Shown in pieces: positions 1-7,555 of a DNA stretch of 14,595 nt (position 1 is the first letter of the stretch; every line of letters starts with the position of its first letter). A program made the translations under genes and the position numbers. Location: NCBI GenBank assembly GCA_026419655.1, contig JANZZA010000104.1, forward strand, positions 1 through 14,595, written 5' to 3'. The stretch is from Armatimonadota bacterium (GTDB taxonomy: Bacteria > Armatimonadota > Zipacnadia > Zipacnadales > FEN-943). The notes under the pieces were generated by a model. The model saw nothing but the letters and a program-made list of their open reading frames with translations, made no database searches and had not been told where the DNA came from.

Positions 1-199
1 AGAAACTTTTGCAACAGAATCTTTGGAACACTACCCCTGCACGCCTGGCATGAGCAGCGGCGTTTAACCACCGATGTGCGCGGCGGGAGCAGCACCGGAA
101 AGTTTGCCAGGGCGGTCCGGGAACGCCCCCTTTGAAGGAGCCACGTCCAGTAAAACTTCGCGCCATCCAGATGCCTGGGAAGGACGCCGGGCGTCGGGG
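1..199. other. Non-coding or unassigned left edge, downstream of the GH2 gene
   Basis: No convincing gene is seen in these 199 bases. The rightward frame that opens at 74 runs antisense through the GH2 gene and has the arginine- and proline-rich composition of a shadow frame. A weak inverted repeat (GGGCG at 110-114, CGCCC at 124-128, 9-base loop) lies about 70 bases past the stop of the leftward GH2 gene. It has no T-run and is too short to be called a terminator. Confidence 0.4.
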
Positions 200-2491
200 C
201 TAGCGCCGCTCCTCTGCGGGCTGCGATTGGGATGCGCGTATCCCTACGTCAATGAACTGCCCGCCCACGGTCTGACGACAGTGGACGGCCACGATGTTTT
301 CCCCCGGCCTGAGTGGCTTGAGGACGGCCTCTTCCGGCGGCGTGGTGAAATAACTCATCACAAACCCCCGGAAGCTGGCCACAAGCTGTCCGTTGAGATA
401 AACCTCGGCGTCTTCGTCGTGGTGGATTCTCAGCGCTGCCACTGCGAAAGCCGCCTCCGGCAACAGGAAACGGCGTCGCAGCCAGATGTCCGGGGTGTCC
501 CAGCGCGTACCCACGATAGCGCCAGGCGTCTCAGGTGTGCCAAATCCCGCCTTACCCACCTGCCAGCCGCTGTCGTCAAACCCCGGCTTCATCCAATCCT
601 GCGGCGGCTCCTGCGTGATATAGCGCCACTCACCAGCCTCCTCTTCCGCCGTCGGCAGCACAGTCTCCCACTCTATTCGCATCCTTCGCGGCGGCTGGGT
701 CTCGTACGCTGCGGGCCGCGCGTTTATTGCCTTCACCAGCGCCGGGTCGTATTTCGGCTGGCGGTCGTAGAAATAAATGCCGTTCTGCTCTTGCTCGATG
801 TCGGTCAGTTGCGTATAGCAAAAGCCGAAGATATTGGGGTTGTCCAGGAGCGTGTCGGTGAGGGCCTTGTAGCGTTCCAGGAAGCCCTGCAGGTCAACCT
901 CGCCATATCCCCAGCCCTGGCCAACGTCCCGGTCGGTCCTGACGCGGATGCCGCCGTACTCACTCACGAAGAAGGGTTGCCCACGGTAGCGGCTTCGCGG
1001 GTCGCCTGGGAAGTTGTTCCATGGGTCCTCGCCTGTCAGGCCGAAGGTGGCATAGCGCGCCGCGAAGGACACGGGATTCTGGTCGTAGTCGTGGCAGTCG
1101 TAGACGTCGGTTTCGGGCCAAAGATGCGTATAGCCACTGGTGTCCAGGAAGGGACGGGTGGGATCAACCTGCTGAGTCGCCGCGAAGGCCGCCTGGACGG
1201 CTGCCATGACTTCACCGCCGCCGGTTTCGTTGAGTGGGCACCAGCCGATGATGCAGGGGTGGTTTCGGTCGCGGCGGATAACCTCCCACCACTCCTGCAG
1301 AGCAGCCTCGGCGGCCTCCCGATTGCCCCAGTTCACCCCCCAGCTTGGATACTCCCCCCAGACGATATAGCCCAGCCGGTCGGCCCAATAAAGCAGCCGT
1401 GGCTCGAAGACCTTCTGGTGCAGCCGGGCGCCATTGAATCCGGCAGCCATCGCAAGCTCCACGTCCTGCCGCAGGGCCTCATCGCTGGGCGCCGTATAAA
1501 TGCCGTCGGGATAGTAGCCCTGGTCGAGCACCAGCCGCTGGAACGCAGGCTTGTCGTTGATAAGAAACCTGTTGCCCTCGATGGAGATTTTGCGCAGGCC
1601 GAAGTAGCTGTTCACGCTGTCAAGGGTCTTACCGTCGCGCAGGACTTCAATGGTCAGGTCATATAAGAAAGGCTTGCCGGGCTCCCAGGGAGTGACTTGA
1701 GAGAGCTTGAGCACCGCTACAGTTGCCCGCCAGCCCGCCGGGACGGTCTCTTCGCCGACCTTTTTGCCTGCTGCCATGGCCCGGAGCCGCACCTTCACGT
1801 CCTTCTGCGGCCCGTCGAGCCAGCCGCGAAAGATGACCCGTCCGCCGTCGAGGTCCGGCGTCAATACAAACTCCCGCAAATACGTCTCGCCCACTGCCTC
1901 GACCCAGACCGTCTGCCATATACCCGTCGTGCGCGTGTAGACGCATCCTTCGCTGACGGTGTGCGTTTGCTTGCCAGTGGCCTGCATTCCTGACGGCGTG
2001 TCATCGAAGGCATGCACCACAAGCTCATTCGGCCCATCACGCACTGCGTCGGTTATCTCGAAGCAAAAGGGCGTATACCCGCCCCGGTGGTGGCCGAGGT
2101 ATTTGCCGTTCAGCCACACCCGCGCGAGCCAGTCCACGGCTCCGAAATGTAACAGCAGCCTCCGGCCTTTCATCCGCGCGGGCACTTCGAAAAACCGCCG
2201 ATACCAGACATTCTTCATCAATTCCGTGCGACCAATGCCGGATAGCTGACTTTCGGGCGCGAAGGGCACTACGATTTTTGCCTCGAGGTCCCGCCCCGAC
2301 ATCAGCCCCCGCTGCTCCCCGTCGCCCGCCTCATCAATCTCAAATTGCCACTCGCCATTGAGGTTGAGCCACAGGTCGCGCTGAAAGTCAGGCCGGGGAT
2401 GTTCCGGCCGCGGGATGGCGGCCGCCCTGCCAGGTTTCGCAGCCACCAAGCAATATGCGCATATGCCGACACAAGCCCAGGTCCAGTGCAC
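200..2491 (-). CDS. Glycoside hydrolase family 2 protein (beta-galactosidase/beta-glucuronidase-like)
   Basis: A 763-residue retaining beta-glycosidase of the GH2 fold. Domains seen in order: an N-terminal sugar-binding jelly roll (about 35-200, starting with DLWLNLNGEWQF), an Ig-like domain (about 205-300), a TIM barrel (about 300-590), and an extra jelly-roll-like domain (about 605-755, with WLRRRF and AEVYLNGQ). The acid/base is probably Glu422 in GWCPLNETGG and the nucleophile Glu511 in FFVSEYGG; both fit the GH2 pattern. The first 25 residues are hydrophobic and Ala-rich, but no basic residue precedes the hydrophobic stretch, so the signal peptide is only possible. The GTG start is supported by a purine-rich AAGGGGGG six bases upstream (2498-2505, complement); no better in-frame ATG is visible. 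Stop is TAG. It lies 191 bases downstream of the large secreted protein on the same strand, with a strong palindrome between them. The exact sugar cannot be read from the sequence. Confidence 0.9.
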   Translation of the reverse strand: MHWTWACVGICAYCLVAAKPGRAAAIPRPEHPRPDFQRDLWLNLNGEWQFEIDEAGDGEQRGLMSGRDLEAKIVVPFAPESQLSGIGRTELMKNVWYRRFFEVPARMKGRRLLLHFGAVDWLARVWLNGKYLGHHRGGYTPFCFEITDAVRDGPNELVVHAFDDTPSGMQATGKQTHTVSEGCVYTRTTGIWQTVWVEAVGETYLREFVLTPDLDGGRVIFRGWLDGPQKDVKVRLRAMAAGKKVGEETVPAGWRATVAVLKLSQVTPWEPGKPFLYDLTIEVLRDGKTLDSVNSYFGLRKISIEGNRFLINDKPAFQRLVLDQGYYPDGIYTAPSDEALRQDVELAMAAGFNGARLHQKVFEPRLLYWADRLGYIVWGEYPSWGVNWGNREAAEAALQEWWEVIRRDRNHPCIIGWCPLNETGGGEVMAAVQAAFAATQQVDPTRPFLDTSGYTHLWPETDVYDCHDYDQNPVSFAARYATFGLTGEDPWNNFPGDPRSRYRGQPFFVSEYGGIRVRTDRDVGQGWGYGEVDLQGFLERYKALTDTLLDNPNIFGFCYTQLTDIEQEQNGIYFYDRQPKYDPALVKAINARPAAYETQPPRRMRIEWETVLPTAEEEAGEWRYITQEPPQDWMKPGFDDSGWQVGKAGFGTPETPGAIVGTRWDTPDIWLRRRFLLPEAAFAVAALRIHHDEDAEVYLNGQLVASFRGFVMSYFTTPPEEAVLKPLRPGENIVAVHCRQTVGGQFIDVGIRASQSQPAEERR

Positions 2492-2497
2492 TTGAGG

Positions 2498-2505
2498 CCC
2501 CCCTT
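2498..2505 (-). promoter_or_regulatory. Shine-Dalgarno-like site for the GH2 GTG start
   Basis: The complement reads AAGGGGGG, six bases before the GTG at 2491. It differs from AAGGAGG by a G for A. It is the main support for a GTG start. Confidence 0.45.
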
Positions 2506-2530
2506 CTCACGCGAGGGCTGGCGCTGCCAC

Positions 2531-2664
2531 CTCTCCGCCAATGAGTGCAGCATTTACGGGGAGGGGGCAAGAGGAACCCCGCTTTTGCCCAAAGCGGCGG
2601 CCCCTGCTCTGGGGGCAACCCTTTTAAAAGGGTTGTCCCCCAGACTCTCTTCCCAAAACTTTTT
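2531..2664 (+). repeat. Composite palindromic repeat, copy A
   Basis: A two-module intergenic repeat. Module 1 contains GCATTTACGGGGAGGGG (2550-2566), then GGAACCCC and a hairpin CCGCTTT/AAAGCGG (2579-2585 and 2591-2597). Module 2 is a near-perfect palindrome (2611-2641): GGGGGCAACCCTTTT faces AAAAGGGTTGTCCCCC with one bulged T. It is followed by AGAC, CTTCCCAA and a CTTTTT run ending at 2664. The same order of motifs occurs on the other strand at 7080-7200, and module 2 alone occurs on the other strand at 7391-7451. This copy fills most of the gap between the two leftward glycosidase-type genes. Confidence 0.85.
2611..2641. terminator. Long palindrome, candidate terminator after the 1445-residue protein gene
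   Basis: A 15-base-pair inverted repeat with one bulged T begins 41 bases beyond the stop of the leftward gene at 2683. In the leftward transcript it forms a very stable hairpin but has no U-run behind it. In the rightward direction a TTTTT (2660-2664) follows about 19 bases later. It may stop or pause transcription, or protect a 3' end. It would then partly uncouple the GH2 gene from the gene before it. Confidence 0.45.
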
Positions 2665-2682
2665 CGTGCTGCTGCGAGTCGC

Positions 2683-5600
2683 TTATGGCTTGAACCAGAT
2701 GTCCACCGTGATGTACTGGCCGAAGGGCAACTTTATTCCCTCAGCGTAGGGCCAGGTTGGCGGCTGGGTCCAGGCGGCCTCGGATATGAGCGACGAGCAT
2801 TTCCGTCCATCCGCCAGCTCCAGCTCTATCCAGAACCGCCGCACCTTGAACCAGTCGGCTTCGTTGCGCAGGACGAAGACGTTGCGATAGCCCAGGGTCT
2901 TTATGGCTTCCGGCGGAAGCTCAACGGTGACGTTTTCGGCCCACACGCCTCTGACCTCGTCGCCGCCGGCTTCCGCCATCGGCCCGATCTCCACACCGTT
3001 AAGTACGCCGTAAGAGCCGTACTGGCCGGTCCCGCCGCTGAGGCCCATGCCGTCGTAATGCAGCCATCCGCGCCGGGCGCTGCGCAGCTCCTCGACCGTC
3101 ACACCAGGAACCGGGAAGGGCCCGGGCGAGCGCCGGTAAGCTTCGGCATTTGTTTCCAGCACCCAGGTGAGCCGTTGCTCGCGGCTTTCCAGGCGCATGT
3201 CGGCCCAGCAGGCCCAGTCGCCGACCGAGTTGTCTTCCAGCCCTACGTCGGAGATGAGCTTGAGTCGCACCTTCCGGCCTGCCCAGGGCGTCAAGTCGGC
3301 CTCGATTGGCTCCCAGCGGTGCTGTGTGACGGTGTGCTCAGCCACGATAGTTTCTCGCCCGCGCTCGTCCACGACGGCCACCTTGTAGAGAATTCCATCC
3401 CCCGGGTCGCTGCCATCGCCCTTGCCCACGACTGCCCGAAAAGTCGCCGGCGTGGCCGGAAGCTGGACAGGCTCATATAGGGCGAAGGAATACCCCACCC
3501 CGCCCACGTAAGGCGGATGCATGAACAGGGCCTCTTTCTGCACATCGCCACAGCTTACATTATGGACAGTCACATACCCACGAGTCTGGCCGAAATCGTT
3601 GGTTTCCTGGCTGCCGCGCAGGCACATGCCGGCCGTGTATCTTACGGGCATGGGCCCGGCCGAAATATATCCGGCGCGGGCTACCAGGCCACGCTCGATT
3701 GACTGGCGCGTGTTTCCGGCCGCCAGCTCGATGACCAGAATCTCCGCCTGTTCCTCGGTCGGCGGGCCCAGGTCTACGCGCACCTGAACAGACTTACCTG
3801 GCTCAAGCCGTACCCTTTGCGTCCGGTCGCCGACAGCAAGCGTCGCGTCCTCAACCCGTGCCAGATTGCTAGTCATATCAACAACTATCTCGTTGCCCTC
3901 GAGGGCTACTTTCATGTCCGCCAGCGGAACCACCGTAAAGTCAATCCACGCCCCCTCTACGCGCCGCCAGATCCGCTCACCCACTTTTGCATCCTGCGGT
4001 ATCTCGATTTCATGCTCCTGGGCGCCACGCACGACTACCTTCTCGCCCGCCACTACCTCGTCCCGGTCGCATCGCAGCTCCGCGGACGCGGCAGGCACCT
4101 GGCCGGCCGTGAGGATATAGCTGACGGCTCCCTCCACCGGCACCACATACGTCAGCCCTCGCGACACCCTTAGCTCTGCTGGTCCGACTTCATTTCCCTG
4201 CATGTCCAGGGCCACAGCCGACCCAGCCTCGATTGCAAAACCACACTCCGCCCCGCCATAGAGAATGACCTCATACTTGCCTCCGTCGAGGATGCGACAG
4301 ATGCCGATGCCGTTGCCGGCGGCTTTAGGGAAGCGCATGAAGCGCCCCCGACCGTCCACGTAAATATACGCAGGCGTGACGGCATAGTCGCAGCGGTGGC
4401 CTCTCGGGTCGGCGCTCATGACTTCAATCTGGCCGTCCTCAGTCCAGCCCATGTAGCCGTTGGGCGGCAGGTCTACCTTGCGCCCATACGCCTCGCAAGT
4501 CATGCGCAGCTTCTGACTGCCGTTGACGGCGGTGATGGTGCCGTCGGTGTAACGGGTGAGAATTTGGGAGCGCTCGTGCACGCCGCGGGCGATGGCTTCG
4601 CTGGTCGGCCAGAGGCGCCCCTCGCCGTCTACGTAGCGAATTTCGTCAGCGCTTGCCAGGCAGTACCGCGAATGGAGCTGCTGAAGCATGTAGTAGCTAC
4701 GCAGGGCGGTATGCAGACCGCCTTCGTAGGTGAGGAAGCCGGGATGGCCGAAGGCGACGGTAGCCGCCAGGAAGCGGTCAATGGCAGCGTCGGCCTCCTC
4801 GCGGGTGTCCCGAGGAGGCCAGCGGCTGGCGTAAAACATGTCCGGGTTGCCCATCCCGAAATTGCAGCAAAGGTCGTGGAGCTTGCGCAGGTCGAAGTCC
4901 ACCAGCCATGGATTGTGGTCAAAGCCATAGCCCTGGTCCTGGCCGTAGTTGCCGTCGGTGAGGCCGCAAAAGAAGGCATGGTGGCCACCCTCAGAATACA
5001 CCGGCCCGTTCCAGGCAGCCTTTTGCAGCAGCATTATCTCCCCATAGGCGTAGAAAACAGCCGCAAAAGTCCCCGCGCCCGGCACGCGAGGGTCATAGTC
5101 CACCCGGTGCCACGGCGCCACAGCCGTATGCACGTCACAGTAGGCCGTCGAAAAGCGGAACTTTTCCTGGATTTTCGGCGCCAGCATCTCGCAGAATTCC
5201 ACCGCCCGCGCTGGCTTTGGTGCGTAGCAGCGAAACCACGCCCCCTGGAGCTGATTGTCGGGCGTGCGGCTGATCAGGTCGGGACTCCAGTATTCGTTTA
5301 CGGGCGCAAAGTCGGTGAAGTTGTTGTAGGGGCCGTAGACAAAGCCCAGCACGTCCTGCATGAAGCGCGAATATTCGTACTGGGCTTCGTCGCCGCCCTT
5401 GCCGGGCGCGGCTTTGGTGCGGAAGGTGAAGCTCTCGCCGCCATCCCGCCACATGGTCTCGTGGTCGGTAACGATTACCTTGCGCATCCCGTAGCGCCAG
5501 CATTCCCGCCAGAAGGCCTTGTCGGCCTCACGGTTGCTGGCCCCATGAGCGCGCCAGACGCCGGTGCCCGTCACGTGCTTCCATGGCGACACGGGGTTGG

Positions 5601-7020
5601 GAATCGTCGGCAGCACTTCCTCATATCGCGGCGAAGCAACCAGGAAAAACCGCTCGTAAACGTCATTGCGCGTGCCGTCGGTCTTGGGGATATACGTGAC
5701 ACCGCCCTGGTAAAATACCCTGCCTTCGCTGATGCGCGGATTAGCTGTGGGCACGGACGCATTTGACAGATACCAGTCCGTATGGCCCGTGAAGAAGAGA
5801 GGGATTTCAGGCGGGCCGGCACAGACCACCGCCGGCCGCTGCTCTCCCCACTCGTAGACATAGTACGGATTCATGATGAGCCGGGGATTCTCCAGACCCT
5901 CCGCGTGGCCGTAGCGCACCTCGACGACCTTTCCGCCCGGCGCAAAAGTATCTATGACAAGAGACTTGTTCCACAGCCTGTAAGTATAAGTGACCTCTGC
6001 CGACACATCGCCGGCCCACACGCGCCACCTGGAGACCACCGTGTCGCCCTGGCGCTGGGTGCCCAGATGCTCGGCCCGCTCAGGCTTCGTGGCCTGGCCG
6101 CCAACGTCAAGGTACACACCGCCGTCCACGCACGGCCTGAAGACCTTCCCCCGCCCCTCAAACTCGACCGAAATGTCCGACCAGTCGCCCGCTTTTGGGT
6201 CGATTCGGTACCTGAGCGTACCGTCGGAGCCCTGATAGGTGAATATAAAGGCGTTCCCTTCAGTCGTGAGCGTGGTCTTGAAGTCGCGGGTCAGGTTGTC
6301 GGGCAAGATGGTCTCGAGGCGGGTGGGGAAAGGTAGCTTTCCGGGCCCGGTATTGGTGCCTACGGTCTGCCCTGGGAACATGGGAATGCCGCGTTCCGGG
6401 CGAGGCTTGAAGGTGAGCGGCGGAAACTGTTCCACGAAGACCGCCAGGTTGTCGAAATAGATGGCGCGGTCATCTTTGTTTCGGCCGCCGGTGACGATGA
6501 AGCCCAAAAACTTGCCGCCATTGGCCACGCGCTCAATCTGCTCGGGCGTCAGGCGACGCCAGCAGAGGAACCATTCTTCCCAGTTTACATAAGCCAGAGG
6601 CACAGTGAACTCTGCGCCCTGGCGGTCGGCAAACAGCGCTGCCACGCTCACCGGCGGCGTGTCGGGGTTCGGCGCATAGCCCCAGTTGTTGCCATAAATC
6701 CAGCAGCTTACCGCGTCGAAGGGCGTCTCTATGTTCACCGGCTGGGGCGGAAGGATGCGCACTTCAGGGTTCCGTCCGGTGCCTCGATAGGTCAGTTTGC
6801 CCACATATCGGTCCCAAATTTGCTGCTCGCGGGTGCGCACGAAGCTGGCTTCGGCATCCCTGCACTCGACCCGCCAGCCTGTGAGATCTTCAAAGTCCAC
6901 CAGAGGCGGGTGGTCATCCTTAAACCGGCCCGCCCAGTCAAGCTCATAGGGCCGTTTGCCGACTACTTCGCCCTCTTGCCCAAGGGCTGCCGCCCAAAGT
7001 AATGCCAGCATCGCTATCAT
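2683..7020 (-). CDS. Large secreted multidomain protein, putative glycoside hydrolase (GH101/GH129-like barrel pattern)
   Basis: 1445 residues. MIAMLALLWAAALG followed by Gln is a probable signal peptide, so the protein is likely exported. An N-terminal jelly-roll-like module spans about 40-195. A beta-rich region covers about 230-470. A barrel-like region, about 480-800, is rich in aromatic and acidic residues: TDHETMWRDGG (518-528), AYCDVHTAV (626-634), YSEGGHH (675-681) and LTYEGG (763-768). The spacing of Asp629 and Glu677 resembles the nucleophile and acid/base pair of GH101/GH129-type enzymes, but this is inferred by eye. Beta-sandwich regions follow. At about 1130-1280 there is an NPCBM-like carbohydrate-binding module (WEPIEADLTPWAGRKVRLKL, then DWACWADMRL). 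A last beta-rich domain ends at TVDIWFKP. The ATG at 7020 has a perfect AAGGAGG ten bases upstream. I recognise no named family with certainty; a non-enzymatic glycan binder is the alternative. Confidence 0.75.
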   Translation of the reverse strand: MIAMLALLWAAALGQEGEVVGKRPYELDWAGRFKDDHPPLVDFEDLTGWRVECRDAEASFVRTREQQIWDRYVGKLTYRGTGRNPEVRILPPQPVNIETPFDAVSCWIYGNNWGYAPNPDTPPVSVAALFADRQGAEFTVPLAYVNWEEWFLCWRRLTPEQIERVANGGKFLGFIVTGGRNKDDRAIYFDNLAVFVEQFPPLTFKPRPERGIPMFPGQTVGTNTGPGKLPFPTRLETILPDNLTRDFKTTLTTEGNAFIFTYQGSDGTLRYRIDPKAGDWSDISVEFEGRGKVFRPCVDGGVYLDVGGQATKPERAEHLGTQRQGDTVVSRWRVWAGDVSAEVTYTYRLWNKSLVIDTFAPGGKVVEVRYGHAEGLENPRLIMNPYYVYEWGEQRPAVVCAGPPEIPLFFTGHTDWYLSNASVPTANPRISEGRVFYQGGVTYIPKTDGTRNDVYERFFLVASPRYEEVLPTIPNPVSPWKHVTGTGVWRAHGASNREADKAFWRECWRYGMRKVIVTDHETMWRDGGESFTFRTKAAPGKGGDEAQYEYSRFMQDVLGFVYGPYNNFTDFAPVNEYWSPDLISRTPDNQLQGAWFRCYAPKPARAVEFCEMLAPKIQEKFRFSTAYCDVHTAVAPWHRVDYDPRVPGAGTFAAVFYAYGEIMLLQKAAWNGPVYSEGGHHAFFCGLTDGNYGQDQGYGFDHNPWLVDFDLRKLHDLCCNFGMGNPDMFYASRWPPRDTREEADAAIDRFLAATVAFGHPGFLTYEGGLHTALRSYYMLQQLHSRYCLASADEIRYVDGEGRLWPTSEAIARGVHERSQILTRYTDGTITAVNGSQKLRMTCEAYGRKVDLPPNGYMGWTEDGQIEVMSADPRGHRCDYAVTPAYIYVDGRGRFMRFPKAAGNGIGICRILDGGKYEVILYGGAECGFAIEAGSAVALDMQGNEVGPAELRVSRGLTYVVPVEGAVSYILTAGQVPAASAELRCDRDEVVAGEKVVVRGAQEHEIEIPQDAKVGERIWRRVEGAWIDFTVVPLADMKVALEGNEIVVDMTSNLARVEDATLAVGDRTQRVRLEPGKSVQVRVDLGPPTEEQAEILVIELAAGNTRQSIERGLVARAGYISAGPMPVRYTAGMCLRGSQETNDFGQTRGYVTVHNVSCGDVQKEALFMHPPYVGGVGYSFALYEPVQLPATPATFRAVVGKGDGSDPGDGILYKVAVVDERGRETIVAEHTVTQHRWEPIEADLTPWAGRKVRLKLISDVGLEDNSVGDWACWADMRLESREQRLTWVLETNAEAYRRSPGPFPVPGVTVEELRSARRGWLHYDGMGLSGGTGQYGSYGVLNGVEIGPMAEAGGDEVRGVWAENVTVELPPEAIKTLGYRNVFVLRNEADWFKVRRFWIELELADGRKCSSLISEAAWTQPPTWPYAEGIKLPFGQYITVDIWFKP

Positions 7021-7030
7021 CTCCCCGAGA

Positions 7031-7037
7031 CCTCCTT
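7031..7037 (-). promoter_or_regulatory. Ribosome binding site that fixes the start of the 1445-residue protein
   Basis: The complement reads AAGGAGG, ten bases before the ATG at 7020. This favours ATG 7020 over the upstream in-frame TTG at 7047, which lies before the site, and over ATG 7011, which would be 19 bases away. Confidence 0.8.
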
Positions 7038-7079
7038 GCCTGCACAAAAACTCCCGCGGCAGGACAAGACTTTACTCGA

Positions 7080-7200
7080 GGAAACCCCTTGAAAAGGTTT
7101 GCCCCCAGACCCCTCCCCAGCAGGAGAACCCCCCTTTCGGCAAAAAGCGGGGTTCCCCCTGCCCCCCCTCCCCGTAAATGCTCGTGCTCCCTGGCGGAGA
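7080..7200 (-). repeat. Composite palindromic repeat, copy B (inverted relative to copy A)
   Basis: Read on the complement, the motif order matches copy A: TCTCCGCCA (7200-7192), GCATTTACGGGGAGGGG (7181-7165), GGAACCCCGCTTTT, a GCC-AAAG hairpin part, then TCTGGGGGCAAACC and an imperfect palindrome ending near 7081. On this copy module 1 also pairs GAACCCC (7126-7132) with GGGGTTC (7149-7155). It sits in the presumed leader of the leftward 1445-residue gene, ending about 60 bases before its ATG. Confidence 0.8.
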
Positions 7201-7268
7201 CGCGATGCCAACGCTGCCTGCGGGAGAGGGCTTGGGGCGCCGCCGGCTGCACTGGCAATGTTTCTTTC

Positions 7269-7383
7269 TGGGCCGGATTTTTCGGCGCACGGCCAATACA
7301 GCCACTATCCTCAGCCCCGCGCCACGGCTGCCCCCTCCGCTGCACTGGCGAGAGCGCCGCACTGCGCCGAAAAATCCGGCCCA
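7269..7383. repeat. 115-base element with 21-base perfect inverted terminal repeats
   Basis: The left arm 7269-7289 starts TGGGCCGGAT and ends TTCGGCGCA. The right arm 7363-7383 is its exact reverse complement over all 21 bases. Pairing stops at both outer ends. The 73-base interior has no coding signal. An 11-base direct repeat, GCTGCACTGGC, occurs just outside the left arm (7246-7256) and inside the element (7339-7349). No clear target-site duplication is seen, so it may be a MITE-like remnant or a structured regulatory or RNA element. Confidence 0.8.
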
Positions 7384-7390
7384 CCACAGT

Positions 7391-7451
7391 CTAAAAAGCT
7401 TGGGAAGGGGGGCCTGGGGGAGAACCCTTTTCAAAGCGTTCCCCCCAGGAC
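7391..7451 (-). repeat. Palindromic repeat, copy C (module 2 only)
   Basis: Read on the complement it gives TCCTGGGGG, a palindrome with AAAAGGGTTC, then CCCCCAGG, CCTTCCCAA and CTTTTTAG. This is the same order as module 2 of copy A. The arms are 7413-7430 and 7433-7449 on the plus strand, with mismatches inside. No module 1 accompanies it. It ends about 105 bases before the start of the rightward beta-helix gene. Confidence 0.75.
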
Positions 7452-7544
7452 ACAGTCTTTTACGGCACGTGCGTGCTCTTGCCGGGCGGAAGGCCAGAAC
7501 ACCCGCCGCCTGCCCAGTTGCGCGTCGCTTTGACGAATAAAGGT

Positions 7545-7551
7545 AGGTGAG
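7545..7551 (+). promoter_or_regulatory. Ribosome binding site of the beta-helix protein gene
   Basis: AGGTGAG lies four bases before ATG 7556. An in-frame GTG at 7547 overlaps this site, so it is the less likely start. The gene at 10272 has the same AGGTGAG and four-base spacing. Confidence 0.65.
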
Positions 7552-7555
7552 AGGC

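Noticed and set aside
74..1666. 530-residue rightward frame antisense to the GH2 gene
   Set aside because: It overlaps a gene with clear GH2 motifs on the other strand, and shows no domain, no ribosome binding site and an Arg/Pro/His-rich composition typical of antisense frames in GC-rich DNA.
4396..5766. 456-residue rightward frame antisense to the 1445-residue gene
   Set aside because: It is rich in Val, Ala, Gly and His, without recognisable motifs; the opposite strand has a signal peptide, a perfect ribosome binding site and consistent domain structure.
7021..7047. TTG start at 7047 for the 1445-residue protein
   Set aside because: It lies upstream of the perfect AAGGAGG site and would put charged residues before the signal peptide; ATG 7020 fits both signals.
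7530..7535. TTGACG as a -35 box for the beta-helix gene
   Set aside because: A -10 box at normal spacing would fall at or beyond the start codon at 7556, so it cannot serve that start.
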